Source: Nevskia ramosa DSM 11499
Lineage (GTDB): Bacteria; Pseudomonadota; Gammaproteobacteria; Nevskiales; Nevskiaceae
Assembly: GCF_000420645.1 (NCBI RefSeq)
Contig: NZ_ATVI01000007.1
Location: 426,934 to 490,933 of the forward strand
Direction of reading: 5' to 3'
Length of the DNA stretch: 64,000 nt
Part shown: piece by piece, positions 56,138-64,000 of the stretch
Position numbering within the stretch: the first letter of the stretch is position 1
Layout of the letters: each line of letters starts with the position of its first letter
Notes under the pieces: generated by a model
The model's database searches: none
What the model was told of the DNA's origin: nothing
Seen by the model: the letters and a program-made list of their open reading frames with translations, nothing else
Position numbers and translations under genes: made by a program

Positions 56138-57133
56138 ATGAAACTCCGTCAACTGCATTACGTGCAGGAAATATCCAAGCGCGGCCTGAGCGTCACTGCC
56201 GCCGCCGATGCGCTGTTCACCTCGCAGCCGGGCGTGTCGAAGCAGGTGCGCCTGCTCGAAGACGAGCTGGGCGTCGACATCTTCGTGCGCAACGGCAAGC
56301 ACATCTCCGAGATCACGCCGGCCGGCAAGCGCATCCTCGAATACACGGCGCGCCTGCTGCTGGAAGCCGACAACATCCGCAACATCGCCGCCGAGTTCCG
56401 CACTGCCGATCGCGGTGATCTGAGCGTCGCCACCACGCACACGCAGGCACGCTATGCGCTGCCACCGGTGATCAGCGGCTTCCGCCAGGCCTGGTCGCAG
56501 GTGGCCCTGCATCTGCATCAGGGCAGCCCGCCGCAGATCGCCAAGATGGCGGTCGAAGGCACTGCCGATTTCGCCATCGCCACCGAAGCGCTGGAGCATT
56601 TCGACGAGTTGGTGATGCTGCCCTGCTACCACTGGAATCGCAGCATCCTGGTGCCGCCGACTCACGCGCTCGCCCAGCGCTATCGCGACAAGCCGCAGGA
56701 GCTGACCCTGGAAGCGATCGCCGAGCATCCGGTGATCACCTACACCTTCGGCTTCACCGGCCGCTCGAAGCTCGATCAGGCCTTTGCCGCACAAGGCCTG
56801 AAGCCCGACGTGGTGCTGACAGCAGTCGATGCCGATGTCATCAAGACCTACGTCCGGCTCGGTCTGGGTATCGGCATCGTCGCGTCGATGTCGCATGACG
56901 AAACGCTCGATGCCGATCTGGTCAGCCTGCCGGTCGATCATCTGTTCGAGCCGAGCACCACGCACATCGGCTTCCGCCAGGGCATGTTCCTGCGCGGCTA
57001 CATGTTCGATTTCATGCAGCGCTTCGCACCGCACCTGACCCGCGAACTGGTCGAGGCGGTAGCCGCTGTCCCCGATGCCGAGACGCGCCGCCGTCTCGTG
57101 CAGGAACGCATTCCCAAACTCCAGCAACGTTAA
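56138..57133 (+). CDS. cysB: LysR-type regulator, CysB-like
   Basis: A 331-aa LysR regulator. The N-terminal winged helix MKLRQLHYVQEISKRGLSVT is the CysB opening, followed by ALFTSQPGVSKQVRLLEDEL and IFVRNGKHISEITPAGKRIL. The effector domain has TTHTQARYALPPVISGF, the Thr-rich sulfate/O-acetylserine site region, and GIVASMSHD. CysB controls sulfur assimilation. Start ATG 56138. Here its stop is only six bases from the ATG of a TonB-dependent receptor, which is unusual and suggests a link between sulfur state and uptake. Confidence 0.88.
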   Translation: MKLRQLHYVQEISKRGLSVTAAADALFTSQPGVSKQVRLLEDELGVDIFVRNGKHISEITPAGKRILEYTARLLLEADNIRNIAAEFRTADRGDLSVATTHTQARYALPPVISGFRQAWSQVALHLHQGSPPQIAKMAVEGTADFAIATEALEHFDELVMLPCYHWNRSILVPPTHALAQRYRDKPQELTLEAIAEHPVITYTFGFTGRSKLDQAFAAQGLKPDVVLTAVDADVIKTYVRLGLGIGIVASMSHDETLDADLVSLPVDHLFEPSTTHIGFRQGMFLRGYMFDFMQRFAPHLTRELVEAVAAVPDAETRRRLVQERIPKLQQR

Positions 57134-57139
57134 AGCTCG

Positions 57140-59605
57140 ATGAACATTCGAACCCTTGTCTCCGCTGCCACCCTCGGCAGCTTCGTCGCCCCCTGGACCC
57201 CGTCGCTGGCGCAGGAGCCTGTCGAGCCCGTCACGGTCACGCCGGAAGCGGCTGCGGCCGATGCAGCCCCCGTTGCAGAGCCAAGCCCAGCCGTGGCCGT
57301 GACGGCAACGGCGAGCCCGACGACCGTCGCGCCGGACGTTGCCCGCATCGAAGAGATCGTGGTCACCGCCACCCGCCGCAACGGCTACATCGATGACATT
57401 CCGGCGTCGATCAGCGCCTACGGCGGCGAAGACCTGAAAGCGGTCGGCGTGCGCGACACCCGCGAACTGTCGAAGCTGGTGGCCGGCTTCACAGCCGCGG
57501 ATTCCGGCTTCAACACGCCGATCTACACCTTGCGCGGTGTCGGCTTCGCCGATTCCAGCTTCGCCAACCAGTCGACCGTCGGCGTCTATCTCGATGAAGT
57601 CGCCCTGCCCTATCCGGTGATGACCAAGGGCCCGAATCTTGACCTGCGCCGGGTCGAAGTGCTGAAGGGACCGCAGGGCACCTTGTACGGGCGCAACTCC
57701 ACCGGCGGCACCATCAACTACATCGCCAACAAGCCGACCAAGACCTTCACGGCCGGAGCCGAAGTGACCGGTGGCAGCTATGGCCGCCTCGATACCGAAG
57801 GCTTCATCAGCGGCCCGATCACCGACAACCTGCGGGTGCGCCTCGCCGGCTCCATGAGCGAATCGCAGACCGGCTGGCAGACCAGCAACACCCGGCCGGA
57901 TGACCGGCTCGGCAAGGTCTCGAAGCGTGCCGCGCGCGGCATCGCCGACTGGGATGTGGTCGAGGATGTCTCGGTGCGTCTGGCGGTGTCCGGCTGGCTC
58001 GACAAGAGCGAGCCGCAGGCGCCGTATGCGGTCGATATCCGGCCGCAGAACCCGCTGGTGCCCGGGAACGCTTCGATCTCGCCACGCCTGCGCGATTACC
58101 CGCTGATTCCGAACAACAACAGCAACAAGGTCGCCGACTGGAATCCCGATGGCGGCTTCGGCCTCAACGACAATTTCTGGAACGCCACGCTGCGGCCGCA
58201 GTGGAACATCAACGAGAACCTGAAGCTGATCGGCCTGTTCGCGTATTCGCAGGTGCGTTCCGATGGTTCGGCGCTGCCGCAGGGCGGCACCGACCTGGAA
58301 AACATCGACCAGTTCCTGACCGGCAACATCCGCACCGTGTCCGGTGAAGTGCGCCTGGAAGGCACCATCGGCAGCACGGCCGACTGGCTGGTTGGCGTCA
58401 ACTCCAACTACGACGAATACGGCATCGTCAGCGAAGGTCGCGGCTCGGAAAACAGCCTGAACTTCCCGCTGTACGGCTCGACGCCACCGTTGTTCACGCC
58501 ACTGGTGTTGAACCGTGGCTCGGCACGCGGCGACGGTCAGATCCGTTCCAACGGCGCCTTCGCCGATGCGTCCTGGGCGTTCATCGAAACGCTGAAGCTC
58601 ACCGCCGGCGTCCGCTACTCGCGTGAAGCGCAGGCCTACAGCGGCTGCACCTACGAGAACGCGGACAACGATTCGATCGTGCCGCTCTCGGCACTGTTCA
58701 CCTTCGCCAGCATCGCCCGTGGCGGCAGTTCCGTCGTCCGTGCCGGCGACTGCGGCAGCGTCGATGCCGACGGCAACGCCGGCCTCTACAGCGATCACCT
58801 GAAGCAGGACAACATCTCCTATCGCGGCGTGCTCAGCTGGACGCCGATCAAGGACACCTTGTTCTACGGCTCGTACACGCGCGGCTTCAAGTCCGGCGGC
58901 TTCCCGACCGTGTTCTCGGTCGATCAGGCCAGCCTGGCGCCGGTCGTCCAGGAGCGGCTCGATGCCTACGAAGTCGGCGCCAAGCTCGGCCTGTTCGACA
59001 ACCGCGTGCAGATCAACAGCGCAGCGTTCTATTACGACTACAAGAACAAGCAGCTGCTGACCTACTTCAGCGACCCGATCTTCGGCAACCTGCAGTACCT
59101 GCAGAACGTGCCGAAGTCACGCGTGGAAGGCGGCGAAATCACCGCCACCTGGCTGCCGATCAAGAACCTGAACCTGACGGCCCTCGGTTCCTATGTCCGC
59201 ACCAAGGTCATCGAATTCGTCGGCCAGACTGCTACCGGCGACGATTTCGATTTCGCCGGCCGGCCGTTCAACTACGCACCGCATCTGCAGACCAGCCTGC
59301 TGGCCAACTACACGTTCACCATCGACAACTCGCTGAACGTCTCACCCGGCGTGGTCTGGACGCATACCGGCGAAACCAACTCGACCCTGGAAGGCGATCC
59401 GGTCTTCAAGCTCAACGAACATCAGATCATCGACGTACGCCTCGGCTTCTCGGCACCCGGCCAGCAATGGCAGGTCACCGCCTTCGTCCGCAATCTGACC
59501 AACGAGTTCTACCGCGCCTCAGTGGTCAACCTCGGCGACACGGCCTTCGCCTATGCCGGCCAGCCGCGCATCGTTGGCGTGACGTTCAGCTACGACGTTC
59601 GCTGA
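57140..59605 (+). CDS. TonB-dependent receptor (non-siderophore type)
   Basis: An 821-aa outer-membrane receptor. The signal peptide ends around PSLAQ, then a Pro/Ala-rich linker. The TonB box is EEIVVTATRR, the plug has IYTLRGVGFADSSF and VEVLKGPQGTLYGRNSTGG, and the barrel ends in VGVTFSYDVR. It resembles the large Caulobacter/sphingomonad-type receptors used for sugars, aromatics or sulfonates. It is transcribed with CysB (six-base gap, no own promoter visible). Terminator at 59619. Confidence 0.93.
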   Translation: MNIRTLVSAATLGSFVAPWTPSLAQEPVEPVTVTPEAAAADAAPVAEPSPAVAVTATASPTTVAPDVARIEEIVVTATRRNGYIDDIPASISAYGGEDLKAVGVRDTRELSKLVAGFTAADSGFNTPIYTLRGVGFADSSFANQSTVGVYLDEVALPYPVMTKGPNLDLRRVEVLKGPQGTLYGRNSTGGTINYIANKPTKTFTAGAEVTGGSYGRLDTEGFISGPITDNLRVRLAGSMSESQTGWQTSNTRPDDRLGKVSKRAARGIADWDVVEDVSVRLAVSGWLDKSEPQAPYAVDIRPQNPLVPGNASISPRLRDYPLIPNNNSNKVADWNPDGGFGLNDNFWNATLRPQWNINENLKLIGLFAYSQVRSDGSALPQGGTDLENIDQFLTGNIRTVSGEVRLEGTIGSTADWLVGVNSNYDEYGIVSEGRGSENSLNFPLYGSTPPLFTPLVLNRGSARGDGQIRSNGAFADASWAFIETLKLTAGVRYSREAQAYSGCTYENADNDSIVPLSALFTFASIARGGSSVVRAGDCGSVDADGNAGLYSDHLKQDNISYRGVLSWTPIKDTLFYGSYTRGFKSGGFPTVFSVDQASLAPVVQERLDAYEVGAKLGLFDNRVQINSAAFYYDYKNKQLLTYFSDPIFGNLQYLQNVPKSRVEGGEITATWLPIKNLNLTALGSYVRTKVIEFVGQTATGDDFDFAGRPFNYAPHLQTSLLANYTFTIDNSLNVSPGVVWTHTGETNSTLEGDPVFKLNEHQIIDVRLGFSAPGQQWQVTAFVRNLTNEFYRASVVNLGDTAFAYAGQPRIVGVTFSYDVR

Positions 59606-59618
59606 AGCTCGCGTTTCG

Positions 59619-59657
59619 AAAAAGCCCCGCACCTTCTGAAAGCTGCGGGGCTTTTTC
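59619..59657. terminator. Bidirectional rho-independent terminator
   Basis: AAAAAGCCCCGCA (59619-59631) pairs with TGCGGGGCTTTTT (59644-59656), with A/T runs on both sides, so it can stop the receptor from the left and the desaturase operon from the right. The rest of the 216-bp gap shows nothing recognisable. Confidence 0.9.
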
Positions 59658-59822
59658 GTGTGCGCTAGGAATGAACCGACATAACCACATCCGCTTTTTT
59701 CTCAATGCTCAAGCGGCATGCAAGCCGTCTGCTCAAATTGCTCTCAATGGCAGCTTTGTGCCAGCTGCAGACATTCACGTCCGTCCGCTTAGGGCTTGCC
59801 GGCACAACCTGCGGGGCCGCTT

Positions 59823-60746
59823 TTACAGTGTGACTGTCACGCGCGAGAAGATCCCGATCGCCTTGCCTCCATGCGCGCGCATCGCGGCTTCGACTTCGCG
59901 AAACAGCGACTGATAGCGGTAGAACGGCACTCGCGGGAACGCGTGATGGACCGAGTGCAAGGTCTGCCCAAGCCAGATCCATTCGAAGGGCTTCAACCAG
60001 CGCGGCACGATCAGGCTGCAGGTATCCGCGTATCGGCCGATGGTGTCGTACGGTACATGCGGCCGGTAAGCGAACCAGTACACCGTGAAGAAGGCCCCCG
60101 CGATGTACCCGATCACGATCACAGCCAGCCCCGGTAGCAGGGGCACCTGGCTCAGGAATGCGATGCGCCATCCAAGGCTGAAGCTCACTTCGGCAATGTA
60201 GCGGCACTTTTCGCCGAAGCTGGCTCGCTGCTGCCAATGGCCGCGAAAGATGTAGGTGACATGAATCCACAGTAGCCGGAAAGGCGCGATCAGGAAGGCC
60301 CACGGACCGTTGCCCATCGAGCTGATGTGGAAGTCCGGATCACGCACCGGATCATTGGTGTACCGGTGGTGGTTCATGTGCTCCAGCCGGTGCGAGCTGT
60401 GCGGCAGCATGATCATCGGCGCACACAGGTAACCGCAGAGTTCGCCGACCCAGCGGTAGCGCTCGTTGCGGCCGTGGATATTGCCGTGCGCGGCCTCGTG
60501 CAGTGGCGTGTAGGACGCATAGGTCAGCACAGCCAGCGCCACGGCTGCAGCCCACGCCGGAATCATGCCGGCGGCGAATAGCCACAGATTGGCGATGGTT
60601 GCCGTGACGACCCCGATCACCAGCGCAACAGTGCCCCAGGCGACCTCGCCCATGTGCCTTTGTGCGGCGGCGATCGCCTCGCGGTTGAGACGATCAAGAT
60701 CCGTCGACATGCTGCTCCCCACTCGGTCGGTCACCACACGGCTCAT
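59823..60746 (-). CDS. Fatty acid desaturase-superfamily membrane enzyme (hydroxylase/desaturase)
   Basis: A 307-aa membrane di-iron enzyme. His boxes are TPLHEAAHGNIHG, HRLEHMNHHRYTND and TLHSVHHAFPRVP, with hydrophobic segments before and between. Members include fatty acid desaturases, carotene hydroxylases and alkane/xylene-type oxygenases, so the substrate is open. ATG 60746 overlaps the MarR stop (ATGA, four bases) and has GGAG upstream; ATG 60710 with GGGGAG is an alternative. Control by the MarR protein is likely. Confidence 0.87.
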   Translation of the reverse strand: MSRVVTDRVGSSMSTDLDRLNREAIAAAQRHMGEVAWGTVALVIGVVTATIANLWLFAAGMIPAWAAAVALAVLTYASYTPLHEAAHGNIHGRNERYRWVGELCGYLCAPMIMLPHSSHRLEHMNHHRYTNDPVRDPDFHISSMGNGPWAFLIAPFRLLWIHVTYIFRGHWQQRASFGEKCRYIAEVSFSLGWRIAFLSQVPLLPGLAVIVIGYIAGAFFTVYWFAYRPHVPYDTIGRYADTCSLIVPRWLKPFEWIWLGQTLHSVHHAFPRVPFYRYQSLFREVEAAMRAHGGKAIGIFSRVTVTL

Positions 60747-61258
60747 CTGCTTGCTCCATGGGAATGAGACCGAACCGACGATTTCTGCCGAGTCGGTTCC
60801 TTTTCCATCCGGGCCAGCCTGCGCATGCCCTGAAACAGCTCGTCCCATAGCGGATCGCCGAGCTGCTGGCGCAGCGCCTCCTGAGCCTTGAGCCAGCGCG
60901 GAATCGTGGTCTTCAGTGATTCGAAGCCACGATCGGTGAGGCGGACCTTGCGCTGCCGGCGATCCTCGCCGCCGCCGATTTCCAGATGTCCGGAGCGCTC
61001 CAGGATCTGCACGTTGCGGGTCAGGGTTGTGCGATCGGTTTCGAGGTTCTGCGCCAGTCGCGACAGCGTGATCTCGCCGAAGTAGTACAGCCGGATCAGC
61101 AGCGACAGCTGGGCGATACCGATATCGGCATCACCCAGATGCTCGGTGTACAGCTTGGTGATCGCGCGGTTCGCCGAGCGCAGCTGTTCGGCGAAGCAGA
61201 CGTAACGCTGCGTGCGGACGTCTTCGAGGAAAGGCAGGTGGTAGCGCTTGGCGTTCAT
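60743..61258 (-). CDS. MarR-family transcriptional regulator
   Basis: A 171-aa MarR regulator. EITLSRLAQNLETDRTTLTRNVQIL is the recognition helix, HLEIGGGEDRRQRKVRLTDRG the wing (DxRQR), with flanking dimer helices. It is translated just ahead of the desaturase (four-base overlap) and divergent from the molybdopterin oxidoreductase. Start ATG 61258 lies beside the palindrome at 61260-61277, which probably binds this protein. Confidence 0.9.
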   Translation of the reverse strand: MNAKRYHLPFLEDVRTQRYVCFAEQLRSANRAITKLYTEHLGDADIGIAQLSLLIRLYYFGEITLSRLAQNLETDRTTLTRNVQILERSGHLEIGGGEDRRQRKVRLTDRGFESLKTTIPRWLKAQEALRQQLGDPLWDELFQGMRRLARMEKEPTRQKSSVRSHSHGASR

Positions 61259-61259
61259 T

Positions 61260-61277
61260 TGAGTGTATATACACGCA
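61260..61277. promoter_or_regulatory. Palindrome between MarR and molybdopterin oxidoreductase, probable operator
   Basis: GTGTATATACAC (61263-61274) is a perfect 12-bp palindrome, extended by TG/CA outer pairs with one mismatch (61260-61277). It begins two bases from the MarR start codon, where bound protein would block translation initiation or transcription of the MarR-desaturase operon, and it lies 48 bp from the divergent start at 61325. Confidence 0.65.
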
Positions 61278-61324
61278 CCATGTCAGCCTGTCACGGCCTG
61301 ACCCCTTCATCCAGGAAGCTCACG

Positions 61325-63571
61325 ATGCCCGGCGCCCCTTCGATCACCCCTTCCGCCGCTGGCAGCAAAAGCATCCCGCGTCCGCATCAGCGCCCCGGCA
61401 TCACGACCCGAAAGACGCTGTGTGCAAGCTGCGATATCGCCTGCAGCGTGGTCACCGAAGTGCAGAAAGGCCGGGTGACGCGCGTGCGCTCCTCCGACAA
61501 TCCGCTGTTCAAGGACAACATCTGCATCAAGGGCATCACGGCACCTAAGAATTTCGCCAACCCCGACCGCGTGCTCTATCCGCAACGACGGGTCGGCGAG
61601 CGTGGCTCCGGCAAGTTCGAGCGCGTCAGCTGGGACGAAGCACTGGCCGACATCGGCACGCGCCTGAAGAAGATCATCGACGAGCACGGCCCCGAAGCCT
61701 GGGCGGTGTCGACCAGCCAGTGGAATACCGGCACCGATCACGGCCTCGGCCGGCGGATCATGAATCACGTCGGTTCGCCGAACTGGATCAGCGGGGTGGC
61801 GCTGTGCGCGGGCAATACCGCGGCGGTGAATCGCCTGACCTACGGCTGGTATCCCTGGCCGGACTACGACAACACGAACTGCGTGGTGCTGTTCGGCCAC
61901 AACCCGGGCAAGAACAGCTGGGTGCCGGTCTACAACCAGATCCAGCGCGTGAAGGCGCGCGGCGGCAAGCTGATCGTGCTCGATCCGCGCAAGAGCGAAT
62001 GCGCCGAGATGGCTGACCTGTGGCTGCCACTGAAGGTCGGCAGCGATGCCGCGATGATGCTCGGCTGGTTGAAGGTTATCTTCGATGAAGGCCTGTATGA
62101 CCGCGCCTTCGTCGAACGCTGGACCATCGGGTTCGAGGATCTACGCAAGCGGGTCGACGAGTTCCCGCTGTCGAGAGTCGCCGAGCTCACCGGCTGCTCG
62201 CCGGAGATGATCGCCAAGGCCGCACGCATGTACGCGACGATGGGGCCGTCGGTGATCCCGTGGACGCCGATCACCGACCAGCAGCGCAACAGCACTTCGG
62301 GCATCCGTCTGCAGAGCATCCTGCGCGCGGTCTGCGGCTACCTCGATGTGCCGGGCGGCGAAGCGCTGATGGGCTTTCATCCGAAGATCGTCTCGGAATC
62401 CGAGATCGAGATGCACGAGGCGCTGCCGGAGTCGCAGAAGGCCAAGCAGCTCGGCTCGGATGCACATCCGGTGTTCACCTATCGCGGCCAGGCCGCGCTG
62501 CGCGAACCCTGCAAGCGGGTCTGGGGCCATGAGTACGCGAATCAGGTCACCGGCTGCTTCATGGCCAATCCCTCGGCCGTGTTTCGGGCCATGGCCGGCG
62601 AAGGGCCGTATCCGGTGAAGGCGCTGTTCTCGATCGGCAACAACACGCTGATGGGCTTCGCCAACATGCCGCTGATCCTCAAGGCCCTGCTGAACCAGGA
62701 CCTGATCGTGGTGCAGGAGCACGTGATGACGCCGACCGCCCAGCTCGCCGACTACGTGCTGCCCGGCGATTCCTGGCTGGAGCGGCCGTGGATGTTCGAT
62801 GGCTACGGCTGGCTGTCGATCTACAAGCCTTCGCAGAGATCCATGGAGCCGCCGGGCGAATGCACCAGCACCTTCGAGTTCTGGAAGCGGATCGCCGGCG
62901 CGCTCGGCCGACCCGAGCTGGTGCCCTGGCCGACCTTGGAAGCGCTGTACGACTGGCGACTGGAGGCGCTCGGTGTCGACTTCGAAACCTTCGCCGAGAC
63001 CTACGAGGTCCACGCCGACAAGCTCGAATTCCGCAAGTACGAAAAGACAGGCTTCGCCACGCCCAGCGGCAAGGTCGAACTGCGTTCGTCGATCCTCGAC
63101 GACCTCGGCTTCGATCCGCTGCCGTACTGGCGCGACGCACCGCCGCCGGATGCCGAGTACCCGCTCACCATGTTCACCGGCGTGCGCGAGGCCGAGTACT
63201 TCCAGACCGGTGGCCGCCACGTGCCCGAGCTGCGCGCACGCAAACCGGAACCGGTGCTGTTCGTCAGTCCGACCACGGCGAAAGCACAGGGCTTGAGCGA
63301 AGGCGAATGGGTGCAGGTCGAAACCCGCACCGGCAAGGTCGACATTCAGGTCGGCGTGCGCACCAACATGCCCGATGGCCTGGTGCGCATTCCACACGGT
63401 TGGTGGAAGCCGGAGACCGAGCGCGGCCTTGGCAAGCTGTCCGGCGCGATGCAGTACGCCGACGCCCAGCTGTGCCCGGATGATGGCGAGTACCTCGATG
63501 TCGAGCAGGGCGTGCCGCATCTGAAAGGCCTGCCCTGCCGCATCGTCAAGCGCAGCGGAGCGCTCGCATGA
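61325..63571 (+). CDS. Molybdopterin-dependent oxidoreductase (DMSO reductase family, Fe-S)
   Basis: A 748-aa molybdopterin enzyme. The N-terminal [4Fe-4S] ligands are CASCDIAC and ICIKG, then VRSSDNPLFK. Cofactor-binding segments are LFGHNPGKNSW, VLDPRKSECAEMADLWLPLKVGSDAAMMLGW and YVLPGDSWLERP. The Cys in GVALCAGNTAAVN may be the Mo/W ligand. The C-terminal MopB domain has TMFTGVREAEYFQTGGRH and RIPHGWWKPE. It resembles uncharacterised assimilatory or hydratase-like members. No beta or gamma subunit follows, only a 69-aa protein. Start ATG 61325 with AGGAAG; ATG 61280 is an in-frame alternative. Confidence 0.9.
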   Translation: MPGAPSITPSAAGSKSIPRPHQRPGITTRKTLCASCDIACSVVTEVQKGRVTRVRSSDNPLFKDNICIKGITAPKNFANPDRVLYPQRRVGERGSGKFERVSWDEALADIGTRLKKIIDEHGPEAWAVSTSQWNTGTDHGLGRRIMNHVGSPNWISGVALCAGNTAAVNRLTYGWYPWPDYDNTNCVVLFGHNPGKNSWVPVYNQIQRVKARGGKLIVLDPRKSECAEMADLWLPLKVGSDAAMMLGWLKVIFDEGLYDRAFVERWTIGFEDLRKRVDEFPLSRVAELTGCSPEMIAKAARMYATMGPSVIPWTPITDQQRNSTSGIRLQSILRAVCGYLDVPGGEALMGFHPKIVSESEIEMHEALPESQKAKQLGSDAHPVFTYRGQAALREPCKRVWGHEYANQVTGCFMANPSAVFRAMAGEGPYPVKALFSIGNNTLMGFANMPLILKALLNQDLIVVQEHVMTPTAQLADYVLPGDSWLERPWMFDGYGWLSIYKPSQRSMEPPGECTSTFEFWKRIAGALGRPELVPWPTLEALYDWRLEALGVDFETFAETYEVHADKLEFRKYEKTGFATPSGKVELRSSILDDLGFDPLPYWRDAPPPDAEYPLTMFTGVREAEYFQTGGRHVPELRARKPEPVLFVSPTTAKAQGLSEGEWVQVETRTGKVDIQVGVRTNMPDGLVRIPHGWWKPETERGLGKLSGAMQYADAQLCPDDGEYLDVEQGVPHLKGLPCRIVKRSGALA

Positions 63572-63777
63572 AGCAGCCCTACATCGTTCGCGTGGCGCTG
63601 GCCAAGGTCGGCTTCGCGCTGGCCAAGAAGGCTTCGCGCAACCAGACCTGGTTCGACCGCCTCGCGCGGCGCGTGCTCGAACGAGTGCTGCACTTCAACT
63701 TCGATCTCGACGAAATGGTGCTGACTGACCAGGGCTACGACCCGGACGAACTGGAGCGTTACCAGAACCGACGTTGA
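63568..63777 (+). CDS. Small protein coupled to the molybdopterin oxidoreductase
   Basis: A 69-aa hypothetical protein starting at ATG 63568, overlapping the oxidoreductase stop by four bases. It is basic at the N-terminus and acidic at the end (LDEMVLTDQGYDPDELERY). No membrane segment or metal motif is visible. It may be a maturation factor or small partner of the oxidoreductase; unrecognised. Confidence 0.65.
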   Translation: MKQPYIVRVALAKVGFALAKKASRNQTWFDRLARRVLERVLHFNFDLDEMVLTDQGYDPDELERYQNRR

Positions 63778-63910
63778 GGTCAGAACATCGAACCATGACG
63801 ATCTTTGATCGCGCTGAAAGTCTGTGCTCCGTAGGGGTGTAGCGCCGTGACGACAGGCGAATGTCTGCTTCCCGGCATTGAAGCGCAGGCGTAATCCGTC
63901 GGCCTCGGGC

Positions 63911-64000
63911 TGAGGCTGTGTGAAAACGCGTCGGAATAGATTATGTCGGTGAGCTGGCGCGATCGAAAGTTCGAGATTGTCCTGTCCTTTCGTCAATTTG
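63911..64000. mobile_element. Possible insertion-sequence terminus (truncated by window edge)
   Basis: GAGGCTGTGTGAAAACG resembles the terminal inverted repeat of IS5/IS1182-like elements. No transposase frame can be read before the window ends, and the partner repeat is outside. The stretch 63778-63910 shows no gene. Confidence 0.28.

Overview
The window is GC-rich, densely packed bacterial chromosome with no recognisable tRNA, rRNA, CRISPR array or prophage. The gene content suggests an aerobic, Gram-negative, hydrocarbon- or aromatic-degrading proteobacterium. The evidence is three TonB-dependent receptors, Rieske oxygenases, flavin monooxygenases, a PQQ alcohol dehydrogenase, a homodimeric AceE-type E1, CysB and an HU protein with a Lys/Ala-rich tail. 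I would guess a gammaproteobacterium near Nevskiales (Solimonas/Hydrocarboniphaga-like), but that is inference from gene style and not a sequence match.

Layout. (1) 1-1.8 kb: partial siderophore receptor with a Fur-like site. (2) 1.9-7.5 kb, minus strand: two copies of a cassette made of an APH-type phosphotransferase, a ~180-aa unknown protein and a DUF7065-like protein. A divergent TetR gene follows at 7.7 kb, with a palindromic operator candidate between. (3) 8.4-20.2 kb, minus strand: a catabolic operon with TetR, MDR oxidoreductase, SnoaL-like protein, two SDRs, two Rieske alpha subunits each followed by a small companion protein, two PheA/TfdB-type flavin monooxygenases and an FAH-family hydrolase. 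(4) 20.4-28.1 kb, plus strand: VOC extradiol-type dioxygenase, SnoaL-like protein, AceE-like E1, SDR, MarR, a six-helix membrane protein, NorE/NorF-like small oxidase subunits and a thioesterase. Blocks 2-4 look like one catabolic island: ring hydroxylation, dehydrogenation, meta-cleavage, C-C hydrolysis and oxo-acid oxidation. The substrate is unknown.

(5) 28.2-38.8 kb: second siderophore receptor with a Fur-like site, PBP7-type endopeptidase, PQQ quinohemoprotein dehydrogenase, OPT transporter and a DinG-type helicase with a nuclease-like N-terminus. (6) 38.9-46.9 kb, minus strand: a possible uncharacterised surface/signalling group comprising an ADYC-motif lipoprotein, a tiny secreted LQG-pentapeptide protein, an OmpR-type regulator, a 1510-aa hybrid kinase with six PAS domains, and a secreted Cys-rich protein carrying a motif like that of planctomycete DUF1559 proteins. 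(7) 47.1-53.2 kb: acyl-CoA ligase, NUDT19-like Nudix, BASS transporter, DUF599 protein, acyl-CoA dehydrogenase and HU. (8) 53.5-63.8 kb: FAD protein, Mop-like molybdate-binding protein with a ModE-like inverted repeat, class II GATase-like protein, CysB-like regulator directly followed by a TonB-dependent receptor, a MarR/desaturase pair, and a divergent molybdopterin oxidoreductase. The final ~220 bp carry no gene but may contain an insertion-sequence terminus.

The best candidates for something undescribed are the duplicated kinase/180-aa/DUF7065 cassettes, the duplicated Rieske/companion pairs within the same island, and the LQG-repeat/ADYC/multi-PAS kinase group. All assignments come from reading the sequence and remembered family knowledge. 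No database search was run.
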